Shown one piece after another: positions 1 to 7,146 of a DNA stretch of 18,467 bases. Both the position numbers and the translations under genes were made by a program. This stretch comes from an uncultured Lachnospiraceae bacterium. Lineage in GTDB: Bacteria; Bacillota; Clostridia; Lachnospirales; Lachnospiraceae. Every line of letters begins with the position of its first letter. The stretch's first letter is position 1. The stretch lies in NCBI GenBank assembly GCA_934338765.1, contig CAKRHL010000025.1:1-18467 (forward strand), given 5' to 3'. The notes beneath the pieces were generated by a model that did no database searches, had not been told where the DNA came from, and saw only the letters and a list, made by a program, of their open reading frames with translations.

Positions 1-839
1 TATCCCCGATAGATCATAGTTCCATCATAAGTACAATGTACAATGTCCTCCAGACACCGTTCCCTCGCCTCCGGTTCATACTGGGAAAGCTCTGAAATAT
101 TTCCGGCATAGATTACCTTTTGAAGCAGATCAACCATCTGTGCCTCAAATAAAGGAAAGGAAAAATCCTGATTTAACAACTGCATTATCGAAGTAATTTC
201 CATGGATGTCTGATTATTTTTACGGATCAGAGGCATCATCCGGATACTTTTTACCAATAGCCTGCCCAACTGCACCAATGCATATGCAGCATAGCTGAAT
301 AAAGCACCAATGATGGGGTTTATCAAAAGATCCGCATACACCATGCTGTCATGAATTAAAATCTGATATAACGCTGCCAGAAATCCAATGACTGCTCCTA
401 TTCCGAAACACCATGCAACTCTTCGCAATATCTTTTTGCGATCTGTCCCCTGCTCCGTCTTCCAGTAAAGCTGCTCTACCATATATCTTCTGCCAAGCCA
501 TGGTGCTGCTCCACATAACCGCAGGATGACCGGAAACTTTTTCTGCCTGCCGGAGTCCATGGTAAAACAAATGTCTCCCTTGCACTTCCACCGCAAAAAG
601 ATCCTGTCCCCTTTATTCTTGTTTTTTTCAGCAAAAAAGTCCTGAGATGTCATATCATACTCCATCTCAAGACCCTTCTGCCGGAGACGCTGCCGCTGTG
701 CCTGCAGGATGTATGCTGCATCCCCGCTGACATTTTCCGGAAATATCTCCTCTTTGGACCACTGAAACAGCTCCTCTGCCAGATCTGCAAAAGACTGCGT
801 CTGTGGTTCTTTATTATTAAACTGTTTATTCTCTGCCAT
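1..839 (-). CDS. Unrecognised two-helix membrane protein, C-terminus cut by the window edge
   Basis: An open frame starts with ATG at 839 (MAENKQFNNKEP...) and stays open to base 1, so at least 279 residues are present and the C-terminus is missing. The N-terminal part (about residues 1-145) is hydrophilic and charged, with no recognisable motif. Two hydrophobic stretches follow: one around residues 146-168 (WCFGIGAVIGFLAALYQILI) and one around 175-200 (INPIIGALFSYAAYALVQL). After these comes another soluble segment rich in Glu and Leu. A long cytoplasmic N-terminus with a membrane hairpin is the likely topology (inference). The start is supported by AGGAAAGG about 11 nt upstream and by a near-consensus promoter at 875-904. 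I do not recognise the family and propose no function. The gene is separated from metY by 141 bp and has its own promoter, so it is probably transcribed independently. Confidence 0.75.
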   Translation of the reverse strand, partial: MAENKQFNNKEPQTQSFADLAEELFQWSKEEIFPENVSGDAAYILQAQRQRLRQKGLEMEYDMTSQDFFAEKNKNKGDRIFLRWKCKGDICFTMDSGRQKKFPVILRLCGAAPWLGRRYMVEQLYWKTEQGTDRKKILRRVAWCFGIGAVIGFLAALYQILIHDSMVYADLLINPIIGALFSYAAYALVQLGRLLVKSIRMMPLIRKNNQTSMEITSIMQLLNQDFSFPLFEAQMVDLLQKVIYAGNISELSQYEPEARERCLEDIVHCTYDGTMIYRG

Positions 840-874
840 ATAACACAAGCCTTTCCTGAATGTATGTATTACAT

Positions 875-904
875 ATCATAAAGCAGAAAAAGACCTCATG
901 TCAA
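875..904 (-). promoter_or_regulatory. Sigma-A-type promoter of the left-edge membrane gene
   Basis: Read on the minus strand: perfect -35 TTGACA (899-904), 18-bp spacer, -10 TATGAT (875-880). The predicted transcription start near 868 leaves a leader of about 30 nt before the ATG at 839. The 13-bp palindrome TATGTATTACATA (863-875) covers the predicted start site and abuts the -10 box, so it could be an operator, though it is AT-rich and could be chance. Confidence 0.7.
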
Positions 905-980
905 GGGAAGAAAGCTTTGCATGTGCACCCGGATAGATCAAATCATTTGTTCCGGCCTCACTTTGCCTACGCGAAAAATT

Positions 981-2258
981 CTACGCCAGAGCCTGTTTCA
1001 GGTCTGCGATCAGATCCTCCTTATCCTCAAGTCCACAGGAGATACGGATCAGTCCGGCCGGTATGCCTGCCTCCTTCAACTGCTCGTCATTCATCTGACG
1101 ATGTGTGGAGGTTGCCGGATTCAGACAGCAGGTTCTTGCATCTGCCACATGTGTCTCGATGGCAGCAAGCTTTAATTTCTTCATAAACTTCTCTGCCGCC
1201 TCACGACCGCCCTTCAATTCAAAGGATACCACTCCACAGCCTCCCTTTGGCATATACTTCTGCGCTCTCTCATAATAAGGATCCCCTTTAAGTCCCGGAT
1301 AGCTCACATGCTCCACCTGTGGCTGCTGCTGTAAAAACTCTGCCACCGCCAGACCATTTTCCACATGACGCGGCATCCTTACATGAAGGGATTCCAGACC
1401 AAGATTCAGAATAAATGCATGCTGTGGCGACTGAATACATCCAAAATCGCGCATCAGCTGTGCCGTACATTTTGTGATAAATGCTCCTTCTTTGCCAAAC
1501 TTCTCAGCATATGTAATCCCGTGGTATGAATCATCCGGCTGACAAAGTCCCGGGAATTTATCAGCATGAGCCATCCAGTCGAAATGACCACTGTCAACAA
1601 TCGCACCACCCACAGCTGCTCCATGACCGTCCATATACTTTGTCGTAGAATGAGTTACAATATCTGCGCCCCACTCGATCGGACGACAGTTTACCGGAGT
1701 CGGGAAGGTATTATCCACGATGAGAGGAACCCCGTGATCATGAGCCGCCTTTGCAAACTTCTCAATATCCAGCACAGTTAAAGCAGGATTTGCGATCGTT
1801 TCACCAAAAACTGCTCTTGTATTGTCCTGAAATGCGGCATTTAACTCCTCCTCCGTACAATCCGGAGATACAAAGGTTGCATCAATCCCCATTTTCTTCA
1901 TAGTTACTGCGATCAGATTGAATGTGCCTCCATAAATGGAAGAGGATGCCACAATATGGCTTCCACATTCACAGATATTAAACAATGCAAAGAAATTGGC
2001 CGCCTGCCCGGAGGATGTCAGCATCCCCGCTGTGCCCCCCTCCAGTGCAGCAATCTTGGCCGCTACATGATCGTTGGTAGGATTTTGAAGACGTGTGTAA
2101 AAGTAGCCCTCTGCCTCCAGATCAAACAGCTTGCCCATGTCCTCACTGGTGTCATATTTAAATGTGGTAGACTGTATGATCGGAATCTGCCGTGGTTCTC
2201 CATTGCCCGGAGTATATCCTGCCTGCACACATTTAGTATTGATCGTATAATCGTTCAT
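981..2258 (-). CDS. metY: O-acetylhomoserine sulfhydrylase (MetY), PLP-dependent
   Basis: This 425-residue cytosolic enzyme of the Cys/Met-metabolism PLP family converts O-acetylhomoserine plus sulfide to homocysteine, the direct sulfhydrylation step of methionine synthesis. Visible signatures are the N-terminal QIPIIQSTTFKYD, the YTRLQNPT substrate/phosphate region (about 54-61), TSSGQAAN, the PLP-ring Asp in IVDNTF (D182) and the Schiff-base Lys in THSTTKYMDGHG (K207). The length and the long insert after the lysine (HFDWMAHADKFPGLCQP) fit O-acetylhomoserine aminocarboxypropyltransferases rather than the shorter MetB/MetC (about 380 aa). The frame is open to an ATG at 2303. I choose the ATG at 2258 (MNDYTINTK) because GAGAGGAG lies about 7 nt before it, while the ATG at 2264 would be almost on top of that site. 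It appears to be a single-gene unit, divergent from the SPFH gene. No T-box or SAM riboswitch is evident in the short leader. Confidence 0.95.
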   Translation of the reverse strand: MNDYTINTKCVQAGYTPGNGEPRQIPIIQSTTFKYDTSEDMGKLFDLEAEGYFYTRLQNPTNDHVAAKIAALEGGTAGMLTSSGQAANFFALFNICECGSHIVASSSIYGGTFNLIAVTMKKMGIDATFVSPDCTEEELNAAFQDNTRAVFGETIANPALTVLDIEKFAKAAHDHGVPLIVDNTFPTPVNCRPIEWGADIVTHSTTKYMDGHGAAVGGAIVDSGHFDWMAHADKFPGLCQPDDSYHGITYAEKFGKEGAFITKCTAQLMRDFGCIQSPQHAFILNLGLESLHVRMPRHVENGLAVAEFLQQQPQVEHVSYPGLKGDPYYERAQKYMPKGGCGVVSFELKGGREAAEKFMKKLKLAAIETHVADARTCCLNPATSTHRQMNDEQLKEAGIPAGLIRISCGLEDKEDLIADLKQALA

Positions 2259-2336
2259 TTTCATTCTCCTCTCAGCTTGACCGGAAACCGGCTGTATATA
2301 CATAGTTTTTCCCTATGTTTTTCGGTACATATCTAT

Positions 2337-2365
2337 AGAATATCATTTTCTGTTCTCTCCTGCAA
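2337..2365 (-). promoter_or_regulatory. Candidate metY promoter
   Basis: On the minus strand, -35 TTGCAG (2360-2365), 17-bp spacer and -10 TATTCT (2337-2342, 4 of 6 consensus). The leader to the start at 2258 would be about 70 nt. It contains two small hairpins: ACATAG-N7-CTATGT (2300-2318) and CCGG-AAA-CCGG (2281-2291). No known sulfur or methionine riboswitch core is visible. Confidence 0.45.
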
Positions 2366-2382
2366 CTGTTTCTGATTTTTCA

Positions 2383-2411
2383 TAGACTTTTGGGGCAATA
2401 ACCAGTATAAT
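2383..2411 (+). promoter_or_regulatory. Promoter of the SPFH/zinc-ribbon gene
   Basis: Perfect -10 TATAAT (2406-2411) with -35 TAGACT (2383-2388) at a 17-bp spacing. Transcription should begin near 2418. That lies downstream of the ATG at 2413, so the longest ORF start is unlikely to be used. The promoter sits back to back with that of metY, with 17 bp between the two -35 boxes. Confidence 0.65.
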
Positions 2412-2490
2412 TATGATATATACACGTAAATCAAACAATGATATGCCGCTTGTCACAGACACGGCATCGGAAAGGGTATGGTACGATTAC

Positions 2491-3819
2491 ATGGGATTGA
2501 TCAAAGCAATCGGCGGAGCGATCCGCGGCACAATGGCTGACCAGTGGAAGGAGTATTTTTACTGTGATTCACTGGATGCCAATGTTCTGGTGGCAAAAGG
2601 TTTTAAACGCACTAAGGGCAAGTTTGGAACCAAAAACAACGGCAATGACAATATTATTTCGAACGGCTCCGTGATCGCTGTCAATGAAGGACAGTGTATG
2701 ATCATCGTAGATCAGGGAAAGGTTGTTGAGTTCTGTGCAGAGGCCGGTCAGTTTTTATATGACACCTCCTCAGAGCCGAGCTTATTCTGCGGTTCCCTGG
2801 GAAAAAGCATACTAAATACATTTTCAGAGATTGGAAGCCGTTTTACCTTTGGCGGCGATGCCGGCAGAGATCAGCGTGTTTATTTCTTTAACACCAAAGA
2901 GCTTATGGGTAACAAATACGGCACACCAAATCCTATCCCGTTCCGCGTTGTAGACCAGAACATCGGACTTGACGTAGACATCACGGTTCGCTGCAACGGA
3001 GAGTACTCCTACCGGATCGTTGACCCGATCCTCTTTTATACCAATGTCTGCGGCAACATCGTAGAGGAGTATAAACGCGACGAGATTGACGGGCAGTTAA
3101 AATCAGAATTAATGACCGCATTGCAGCCTGCTTTTGCAGAGATTTCTGCTATGGGCATCCGCTACAGTGCCGTACCTGCACACACCACGGAAATGGCGGA
3201 AGCACTCAATAAAGTCCTCTCCGAAAAATGGGCAAAGCTTCGTGGTATCGAGATTGTTTCCTTTGGTGTCAACAGCATTACCGCTCCAAAGGAAGATGAG
3301 GATATGATCAAAAACCTCCAGCGTACCGCTGTGATGCGCAATCCCGGCATGGCAGCCGCTACACTGACAGAGGCTCAGGCTGAGGCAATGAAGTCTGCAG
3401 CAGCCAATACATCAACAGGACCAATGATGGCATTTGCCGGTATGAACATGGCAAATCAGGCTGGCGGTATCAACGCAGGCTCTCTGTTCCAGATGCAGGC
3501 AGATCAGGCACAGGCAGCACCATCTGCCACTCCATCCTCCGCCTCTGCGGACAGTTGGACCTGTTCCTGTGGTACTGTCAACACCGGCAAGTTCTGTTCC
3601 CAGTGTGGTGCTCCAAAGCCGGCACCTGCTGTAGGCTGGACCTGCTCCTGCGGTGCTGTCAATACCGGTAAGTTCTGCTCCGAATGCGGTGCCAAAAAGC
3701 CTGCCGGAGCACCTCTTTATAAATGTGACAAATGCGGCTGGGAGCCGGAGGATCCGCACCATCCGCCAAAGTTCTGTCCGGAGTGTGGCGACCCGTTTGA
3801 TGATAACGATATCCGGTAA
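2491..3819 (+). CDS. SPFH-domain protein with three C-terminal zinc ribbons (YdjI / virion core protein-like)
   Basis: The 442-residue protein begins MGLIKAIGGAIRGTMADQWKEYF..., the usual start of this Firmicutes SPFH family related to B. subtilis YdjI, thought to act at the membrane in stress responses. The SPFH core covers roughly residues 20-290 (YDTSSEPSLF, FRVVDQNIGLDVDI, GIEIVSFGVNSI). A low-complexity Ala/Met/Gln linker follows (about 295-355), then two nearly identical zinc ribbons at 356-375 and 383-402 (WTCSCG...GKFCSxCG) and a third at 410-437 (CDKCGW...FCPECG). The frame is open further upstream to an ATG at 2413, with another in-frame ATG at 2443. I chose 2491 because it matches the family start and the -10 box at 2406-2411 rules out 2413; AAAGGG lies 14 nt before it, a weak ribosome site. 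It is the only plus-strand gene here and is monocistronic. Confidence 0.9.
   Translation: MGLIKAIGGAIRGTMADQWKEYFYCDSLDANVLVAKGFKRTKGKFGTKNNGNDNIISNGSVIAVNEGQCMIIVDQGKVVEFCAEAGQFLYDTSSEPSLFCGSLGKSILNTFSEIGSRFTFGGDAGRDQRVYFFNTKELMGNKYGTPNPIPFRVVDQNIGLDVDITVRCNGEYSYRIVDPILFYTNVCGNIVEEYKRDEIDGQLKSELMTALQPAFAEISAMGIRYSAVPAHTTEMAEALNKVLSEKWAKLRGIEIVSFGVNSITAPKEDEDMIKNLQRTAVMRNPGMAAATLTEAQAEAMKSAAANTSTGPMMAFAGMNMANQAGGINAGSLFQMQADQAQAAPSATPSSASADSWTCSCGTVNTGKFCSQCGAPKPAPAVGWTCSCGAVNTGKFCSECGAKKPAGAPLYKCDKCGWEPEDPHHPPKFCPECGDPFDDNDIR
3556..3714 (+). repeat. Tandem duplication of a zinc-ribbon coding unit, 81-bp period
   Basis: Bases 3556-3636 and 3637-3714 encode two successive zinc ribbons. They remain highly similar at DNA level, mostly third-position changes over the first 50 bases (TGGACCTG-T/C-TCCTG and so on). 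This points to a recent internal duplication within the SPFH gene or to maintained homogenisation. Confidence 0.8.
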
Positions 3820-3846
3820 CTTATTTTTCTATATGCAAACAAAAGA

Positions 3847-3885
3847 GCGTACCTTTTCGATCTCTCGAAACGGTACGCCTTTTTA
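3847..3885. terminator. Bidirectional intrinsic terminator between the SPFH gene and the L,D-transpeptidase
   Basis: Two 14-base arms (3847-3860 and 3865-3878; GCGTACCTTTTCGA against TCGAAACGGTACGC) pair at 13 of 14 positions around a TCTC loop. On the plus strand they are followed by CCTTTTTATT. On the minus strand the tail reads CTCTTTTGTTT. The hairpin sits 28 bp after the SPFH stop and 23 bp after the L,D-transpeptidase stop, so it can end both convergent transcripts. Confidence 0.9.
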
Positions 3886-3900
3886 TTGTCATCTATTTCA

Positions 3901-5382
3901 TTAATGAATAAATACTGCCTCTCTGTACTTCACCATATCATAAATCTTTTTGGCTATGGACGGCTCCAGATTCAAACATCCGTGAGAACCTCTCACCTTA
4001 TAATAGTCCTTTGTCCAGGAGGACCAGCTCTGCCACGGCGCTGCATGAAAACCCGTACCGGACCAGGTAATACGTACCCAGCTGTCTACCGGCGTCTCAT
4101 AATTTTCTCCCTTTAATACACGGTGTGTATTGTGTTCCTTAATAAAGTATGCACCGGTCGGTGTGGATCTTCCCTCCACCGGCTTGCCGCTGATAGTCTT
4201 GCAGGAATATGCAACCTTTCCGTTACGGAATACATAAACCATCTGATCTGCCAGAGAAATCTCTGTATAATTCTGTGTATCCCAATCTACTGCAAAGTTA
4301 TCATAATCCTTCTGAAAGGCTGTGTTAAGATATTCCACCTTGCATTTGATCGTCAATGCCTTCTGATTGTCCGCACTCGGATCATTAATGTAAGCTTCCG
4401 TAAGACTCATGTCAATCGGCTTCTTTAACGCTTTTAATGCCTGACTTAATGTCTTTTCATAATCCATCTGCCATCCATAATCACCGCCATATATCTTTAC
4501 ATTCTTGCCATTGTGATCCTTGATGGTTCTTGTTTTTCCAACTGTCTTATACTTCAGACAGAATGCCTCGATCCAGTCAGAGATTGCCGTCTTATCATAC
4601 TTCACCCTGCCGTTTTTGTATGTAATCCATTGGGAAATCTCCTCCGGTGTGATCTGCTCCGTCACGCCCTCTCCCATGTTCCATTTAACAAAACGTATCG
4701 CAGCATTGTTACATGTTGATAACGCCGTCTGAAGCACCTCATCCTCCGAAGTGATCTTCGGTGCCTTATACACATCCGGAAATGCCTTCTCATCCGTGAG
4801 ATCCATCTCTGTCTGCGCTTTCTGAAGCGTATCCTCAATTGCCCGGATAAACGCTTTCTTTTTCAGCTTGTTTCCAATCTTTTCTGCAACACATTCGTAC
4901 TGCTTTTTCTCTGTGGAATACTGCACATGGGCACTGACCGGCTTCTTAATCTTGTAGCCGTCTCCTGTCATAAGTGCTGACTCCGATGCAATCCTTGCTA
5001 CCTTTTTGACATTGTAATCCACATCATAATCCATCGTATAATCTCTCTTCTTACCAAAGAAAGACATGGAACCATGCTGGGTTGCAAACAACTCATCAAA
5101 CTGCGAACCAATATCAAATTTATAATCGATATCACTACCGGCTATCGTCAGACTTCCGTCCTCTCTGGCCTTGATGGTCAGACTGTAATCCTTGTGTGTC
5201 TCGATCAGCTTCCGCTTTGACTCTGCCAGGGTCTGCTTTGATACGTCCACACCATTAATGGTAGTATTGCCATACCAGCGCTTGCCATAATATCCCTTCT
5301 GCCAGATTAAAACCGCAATGACTGCCACGATCAGCACTCCTGCAATTCCAAATACGATCCGAAGTAACCAATTTTTCTTCAT
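3901..5382 (-). CDS. Membrane-anchored L,D-transpeptidase (YkuD family) with peptidoglycan-binding-like region
   Basis: This 493-residue cell-wall enzyme is predicted to form 3-3 crosslinks between peptidoglycan stem peptides outside the membrane. A short basic N-terminus (MKKNWLLR) and one hydrophobic helix (about 8-28, IVFGIAGVLIVAVIAVLIW) give a signal anchor. Residues about 40-330 form a long all-purpose extracytoplasmic region of the type assigned to PG_binding_4, with a repeated Tyr/Lys-rich pattern. The YkuD catalytic domain lies at about 365-493: GRSTPTGAYFI, GFHAAPW and the catalytic SHGCLNL with H467 and the nucleophile C469. Start ATG at 5382 is preceded by AGGGGG, and a good promoter lies at 5445-5473. 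No resistance genes adjoin it, so it is probably housekeeping or stress cell-wall remodelling. The catalytic assignment is firm; substrate specificity is inferred. Confidence 0.93.
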   Translation of the reverse strand: MKKNWLLRIVFGIAGVLIVAVIAVLIWQKGYYGKRWYGNTTINGVDVSKQTLAESKRKLIETHKDYSLTIKAREDGSLTIAGSDIDYKFDIGSQFDELFATQHGSMSFFGKKRDYTMDYDVDYNVKKVARIASESALMTGDGYKIKKPVSAHVQYSTEKKQYECVAEKIGNKLKKKAFIRAIEDTLQKAQTEMDLTDEKAFPDVYKAPKITSEDEVLQTALSTCNNAAIRFVKWNMGEGVTEQITPEEISQWITYKNGRVKYDKTAISDWIEAFCLKYKTVGKTRTIKDHNGKNVKIYGGDYGWQMDYEKTLSQALKALKKPIDMSLTEAYINDPSADNQKALTIKCKVEYLNTAFQKDYDNFAVDWDTQNYTEISLADQMVYVFRNGKVAYSCKTISGKPVEGRSTPTGAYFIKEHNTHRVLKGENYETPVDSWVRITWSGTGFHAAPWQSWSSWTKDYYKVRGSHGCLNLEPSIAKKIYDMVKYREAVFIH

Positions 5383-5444
5383 GTGTCCCCCTAATCCTCT
5401 TTTCCTATAAATGAATCAATTAAACTTTACACAAACCAATTTAT

Positions 5445-5473
5445 ATCATACAACTTTTCCTGCAAAAAGTCAG
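5445..5473 (-). promoter_or_regulatory. Promoter of the L,D-transpeptidase gene
   Basis: On the minus strand, -35 CTGACT (5468-5473), 17-bp spacer and -10 TATGAT (5445-5450). The transcription start would be near 5438, giving a leader of about 55 nt to the ATG at 5382. The 192-bp gap to the HAD gene also holds a weak hairpin, GGTAA-ATA-TTACC (5557-5569), just after the HAD stop. It has only a broken T run and is at best a poor terminator. Confidence 0.6.
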
Positions 5474-5574
5474 CCCCTTTTTTCCGCATATTTTACACAA
5501 CTTTTTCGTTCTTTTTCCCTGTTTTCCACAACAATACGACGAACACAACAAAATACGGTAATATTTACCTCCCG

Positions 5575-6225
5575 TCAATCCAGGCAATAACGAAGGATCT
5601 CCTCCGGTTTTTTGATCAGTATTTTGGCACCCTTCTCCCGCAGAAAATCCGCCTTCCGAAATCCCCATTCCACGATCAGGCTGTCCATATGAGCATTCTG
5701 CGCCGTAGCAACATCCACCTCAGAATCTCCCACATAAACGGCTTTTTCTCTGGCAATGCCTAACTGCCGCAAAACATCATCGACCCCATCCGGTGCCGGT
5801 TTTTTTGCGATTCCTTTTCTCTCTCCTACCGCCACGTCAAACAGTCCGTTAAAATACTGCTCTGCCAGCTCTTTTACGGCACAGTCCGCCTTATTGGACA
5901 CCACTGCTGTCTTAATGCCTGCCTCCCGAAGTCTGCGTATCGTCTCCTCAATCCCCTCATAAGGCTTTGTTTTATCGGCACAATGTATCTGATAATACTC
6001 CATAAAATAATCAAAAACCTGATCGATCTCCTCCGTGGCAAGACCTTTCGGCACACCTCTCTCGATCAGCAGACGGATTCCGTTTCCCACAAAAGAACAA
6101 ACCTCCTCAATGGTGTGCTGCGGGTAGCCGAAATGCTCCAGCGTCACATTCAGACTGTCCGCCAGATCCTCCAATGTATTTAAAATCGTTCCGTCCATAT
6201 CAAAAACTACTAAATCGTATTTCAT
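5575..6225 (-). CDS. HAD-superfamily phosphatase, phosphoglycolate phosphatase-like
   Basis: The 216-residue cytosolic phosphatase carries all four HAD motifs. Motif I is VFDMDGT with nucleophile D9 and acid/base D11. Motif II is the Ser in TAVVSNKAD. Motif III is the Lys in the KKPAPDG segment. Motif IV is VGDSEVD. The alpha-helical cap inserted after motif I (about 16-80, NTLEDLADSLN...) is of subclass IA, the group of Gph, PpaX and beta-phosphoglucomutase. The order and spacing resemble Gph, but the true substrate cannot be read from sequence. Start ATG at 6225 has AAAGGTG about 9 nt upstream. A T-tailed hairpin (6284-6330) lies only about 60 nt before the start, so the gene either has its own weak promoter in that short gap or depends on read-through. 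Confidence 0.9.
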   Translation of the reverse strand: MKYDLVVFDMDGTILNTLEDLADSLNVTLEHFGYPQHTIEEVCSFVGNGIRLLIERGVPKGLATEEIDQVFDYFMEYYQIHCADKTKPYEGIEETIRRLREAGIKTAVVSNKADCAVKELAEQYFNGLFDVAVGERKGIAKKPAPDGVDDVLRQLGIAREKAVYVGDSEVDVATAQNAHMDSLIVEWGFRKADFLREKGAKILIKKPEEILRYCLD

Positions 6226-6283
6226 CTATATTTCACACCTTTCTATCTATAATACACACATTCCTATTAATGATAGTCCACCG

Positions 6284-6330
6284 AAAAAAAAATATCCATA
6301 GACAGATACTACAATCCACCTATGAATATT
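6284..6330 (-). terminator. Intrinsic terminator downstream of the DUF3793 gene
   Basis: On the minus strand the arms AATATTCATAG (6320-6330) and CTATGGATATT (6291-6301) pair over 11 bp with one G-U pair around an 18-nt loop and run straight into a T tract (6284-6292). It ends about 60 nt before the HAD start codon, so it may stop the DUF3793 transcript or attenuate expression of the HAD gene. Confidence 0.7.
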
Positions 6331-6360
6331 TCCACTTACTTTGTATACTTTTGATAATGC

Positions 6361-6418
6361 GCCCCTGCTTCTCACAAAAAAGATCCGTCCTCATAATATT
6401 TTTGCGGGAAGCAGGAGC
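6361..6418 (-). repeat. Long-range inverted repeat in the DUF3793 3' region
   Basis: GCTCCTGCTTC (6408-6418, minus strand) can pair with GAAGCAGGGGC (6361-6371) over 11 bp with one G-U, enclosing a 36-nt loop. It begins 8 bp after the DUF3793 stop and precedes the terminator at 6284-6330. Neither arm has its own T tract, so it is not a terminator. It may be a stable 3' UTR structure or part of a small RNA. Confidence 0.45.
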
Positions 6419-6426
6419 TGTTCCAT

Positions 6427-7035
6427 TCAGGCTACCGGCTGTTGGAGACACTGATCCTTCATGATATCGAGAATTTCCATTCCACCGGAGATCATTCCCA
6501 GCAGGCTCTCTCTGGCCGCTTCAAATTTTCCAAATAAGGTGAGTTTTTCGGTAAGATTATCGTAAACCTTCCAGTCCCCGGTGTATAAACAGTTCTGTCC
6601 TTCGTTGCGGATAAATCCTTCCACATCCTCTACCGGATAGCCCAGCAGGAATCCCATTTCGTGCGGAAATTCTGCTTCTCCCCGCAGGAACGCTTCATAA
6701 TGTCTGCGAAATACATAAAGAACCTTTCCCAAAGACAGATCCCGGTAACCCATCTTCTTTAACCCCCTCGCTACACGGTCCTGCGCCAGATACCGTTGCA
6801 GTTTACTTTTGTTGTATAATAAAATGGCTGCTTTTCCTTTTTCCCGGGCCACAATAAAATAAGAAATCCCTGCCTGCTTCAACATCCACTGTACATAAGC
6901 AACCTCTCTTTCCCGCAACATCAGCAGATTGGATGGCTTTAATCCTGCCAGAAGCGGGGCACACTGATATGCGATCCTCATTTCAATATTGGTTCCATCC
7001 ATTGTTTGCAGCATTTCCGATAATCCCTGACTCAT
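6427..7035 (-). CDS. DUF3793 family protein
   Basis: A 202-residue soluble protein recognisable as DUF3793 from the conserved core FPHEMGFLLGYPVEDVEGFI (about 123-142) followed by the CLYTGDWKVY segment. The N-terminal half has CAPLLAGLKPSNLL and a block FIVAREKGKAAILLYNKSKL. The biochemical role of the family is unknown. Members often sit near flavodoxin, iron or redox genes in Clostridia (general knowledge, not visible here). No transmembrane helix, signal peptide or metal-binding cluster is seen. The start ATG at 7035 is well supported by GGAGGAG five bases upstream. The AT-rich upstream gap (7036-7140) has several possible -10 boxes (TATACT, TATATT) but no clear -35. The perfect inverted repeat at 7129-7146 about 100 bp upstream may regulate it. 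Confidence 0.88.
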   Translation of the reverse strand: MSQGLSEMLQTMDGTNIEMRIAYQCAPLLAGLKPSNLLMLREREVAYVQWMLKQAGISYFIVAREKGKAAILLYNKSKLQRYLAQDRVARGLKKMGYRDLSLGKVLYVFRRHYEAFLRGEAEFPHEMGFLLGYPVEDVEGFIRNEGQNCLYTGDWKVYDNLTEKLTLFGKFEAARESLLGMISGGMEILDIMKDQCLQQPVA

Positions 7036-7128
7036 ACCTGCTCCTCCGTCTATTTCTGATCAAATAATATGCTCTAAAATAATATATCCTTTAGTATACG
7101 TTTTTATTTGTTAGTCCATACTTCCATC

Positions 7129-7146
7129 GGTTAGTTTTATCTAACC
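7129..7146. promoter_or_regulatory. Perfect inverted repeat GGTTAG-N6-CTAACC, candidate operator
   Basis: GGTTAG (7129-7134), TTTTAT, CTAACC (7141-7146) form an 18-bp perfect dyad about 95 bp upstream of DUF3793. A third half-site, TTAG within TTGTTAGTCC (about 7109-7114), lies 14 bp further towards the gene. The dyad overlaps the stop codon of the small ORF at 7141-7323. Size and symmetry suit a dimeric regulator. The half-site resembles DtxR-type boxes, but the 6-bp spacing does not match their 19-bp consensus. Confidence 0.4.

Noticed and set aside
860..1186. Plus-strand ORFs spanning the end of metY
   Set aside because: Mostly antisense to conserved C-terminal metY sequence; no family resemblance.
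2259..2412. SAM riboswitch or T-box upstream of metY
   Set aside because: Leader is only about 70 nt and lacks the conserved core sequences and an associated terminator.
3556..3714. CRISPR-like direct repeats
   Set aside because: Only two units, in frame, encoding zinc ribbons; this is an internal gene duplication.
3412..3762. Minus-strand ORF opposite the zinc ribbons
   Set aside because: Arises from the repetitive coding sequence of the ribbons on the other strand.
7129..7146. DtxR/IdeR iron box
   Set aside because: Half-sites look similar, but the spacing of six bases differs from the near-contiguous DtxR dyad.
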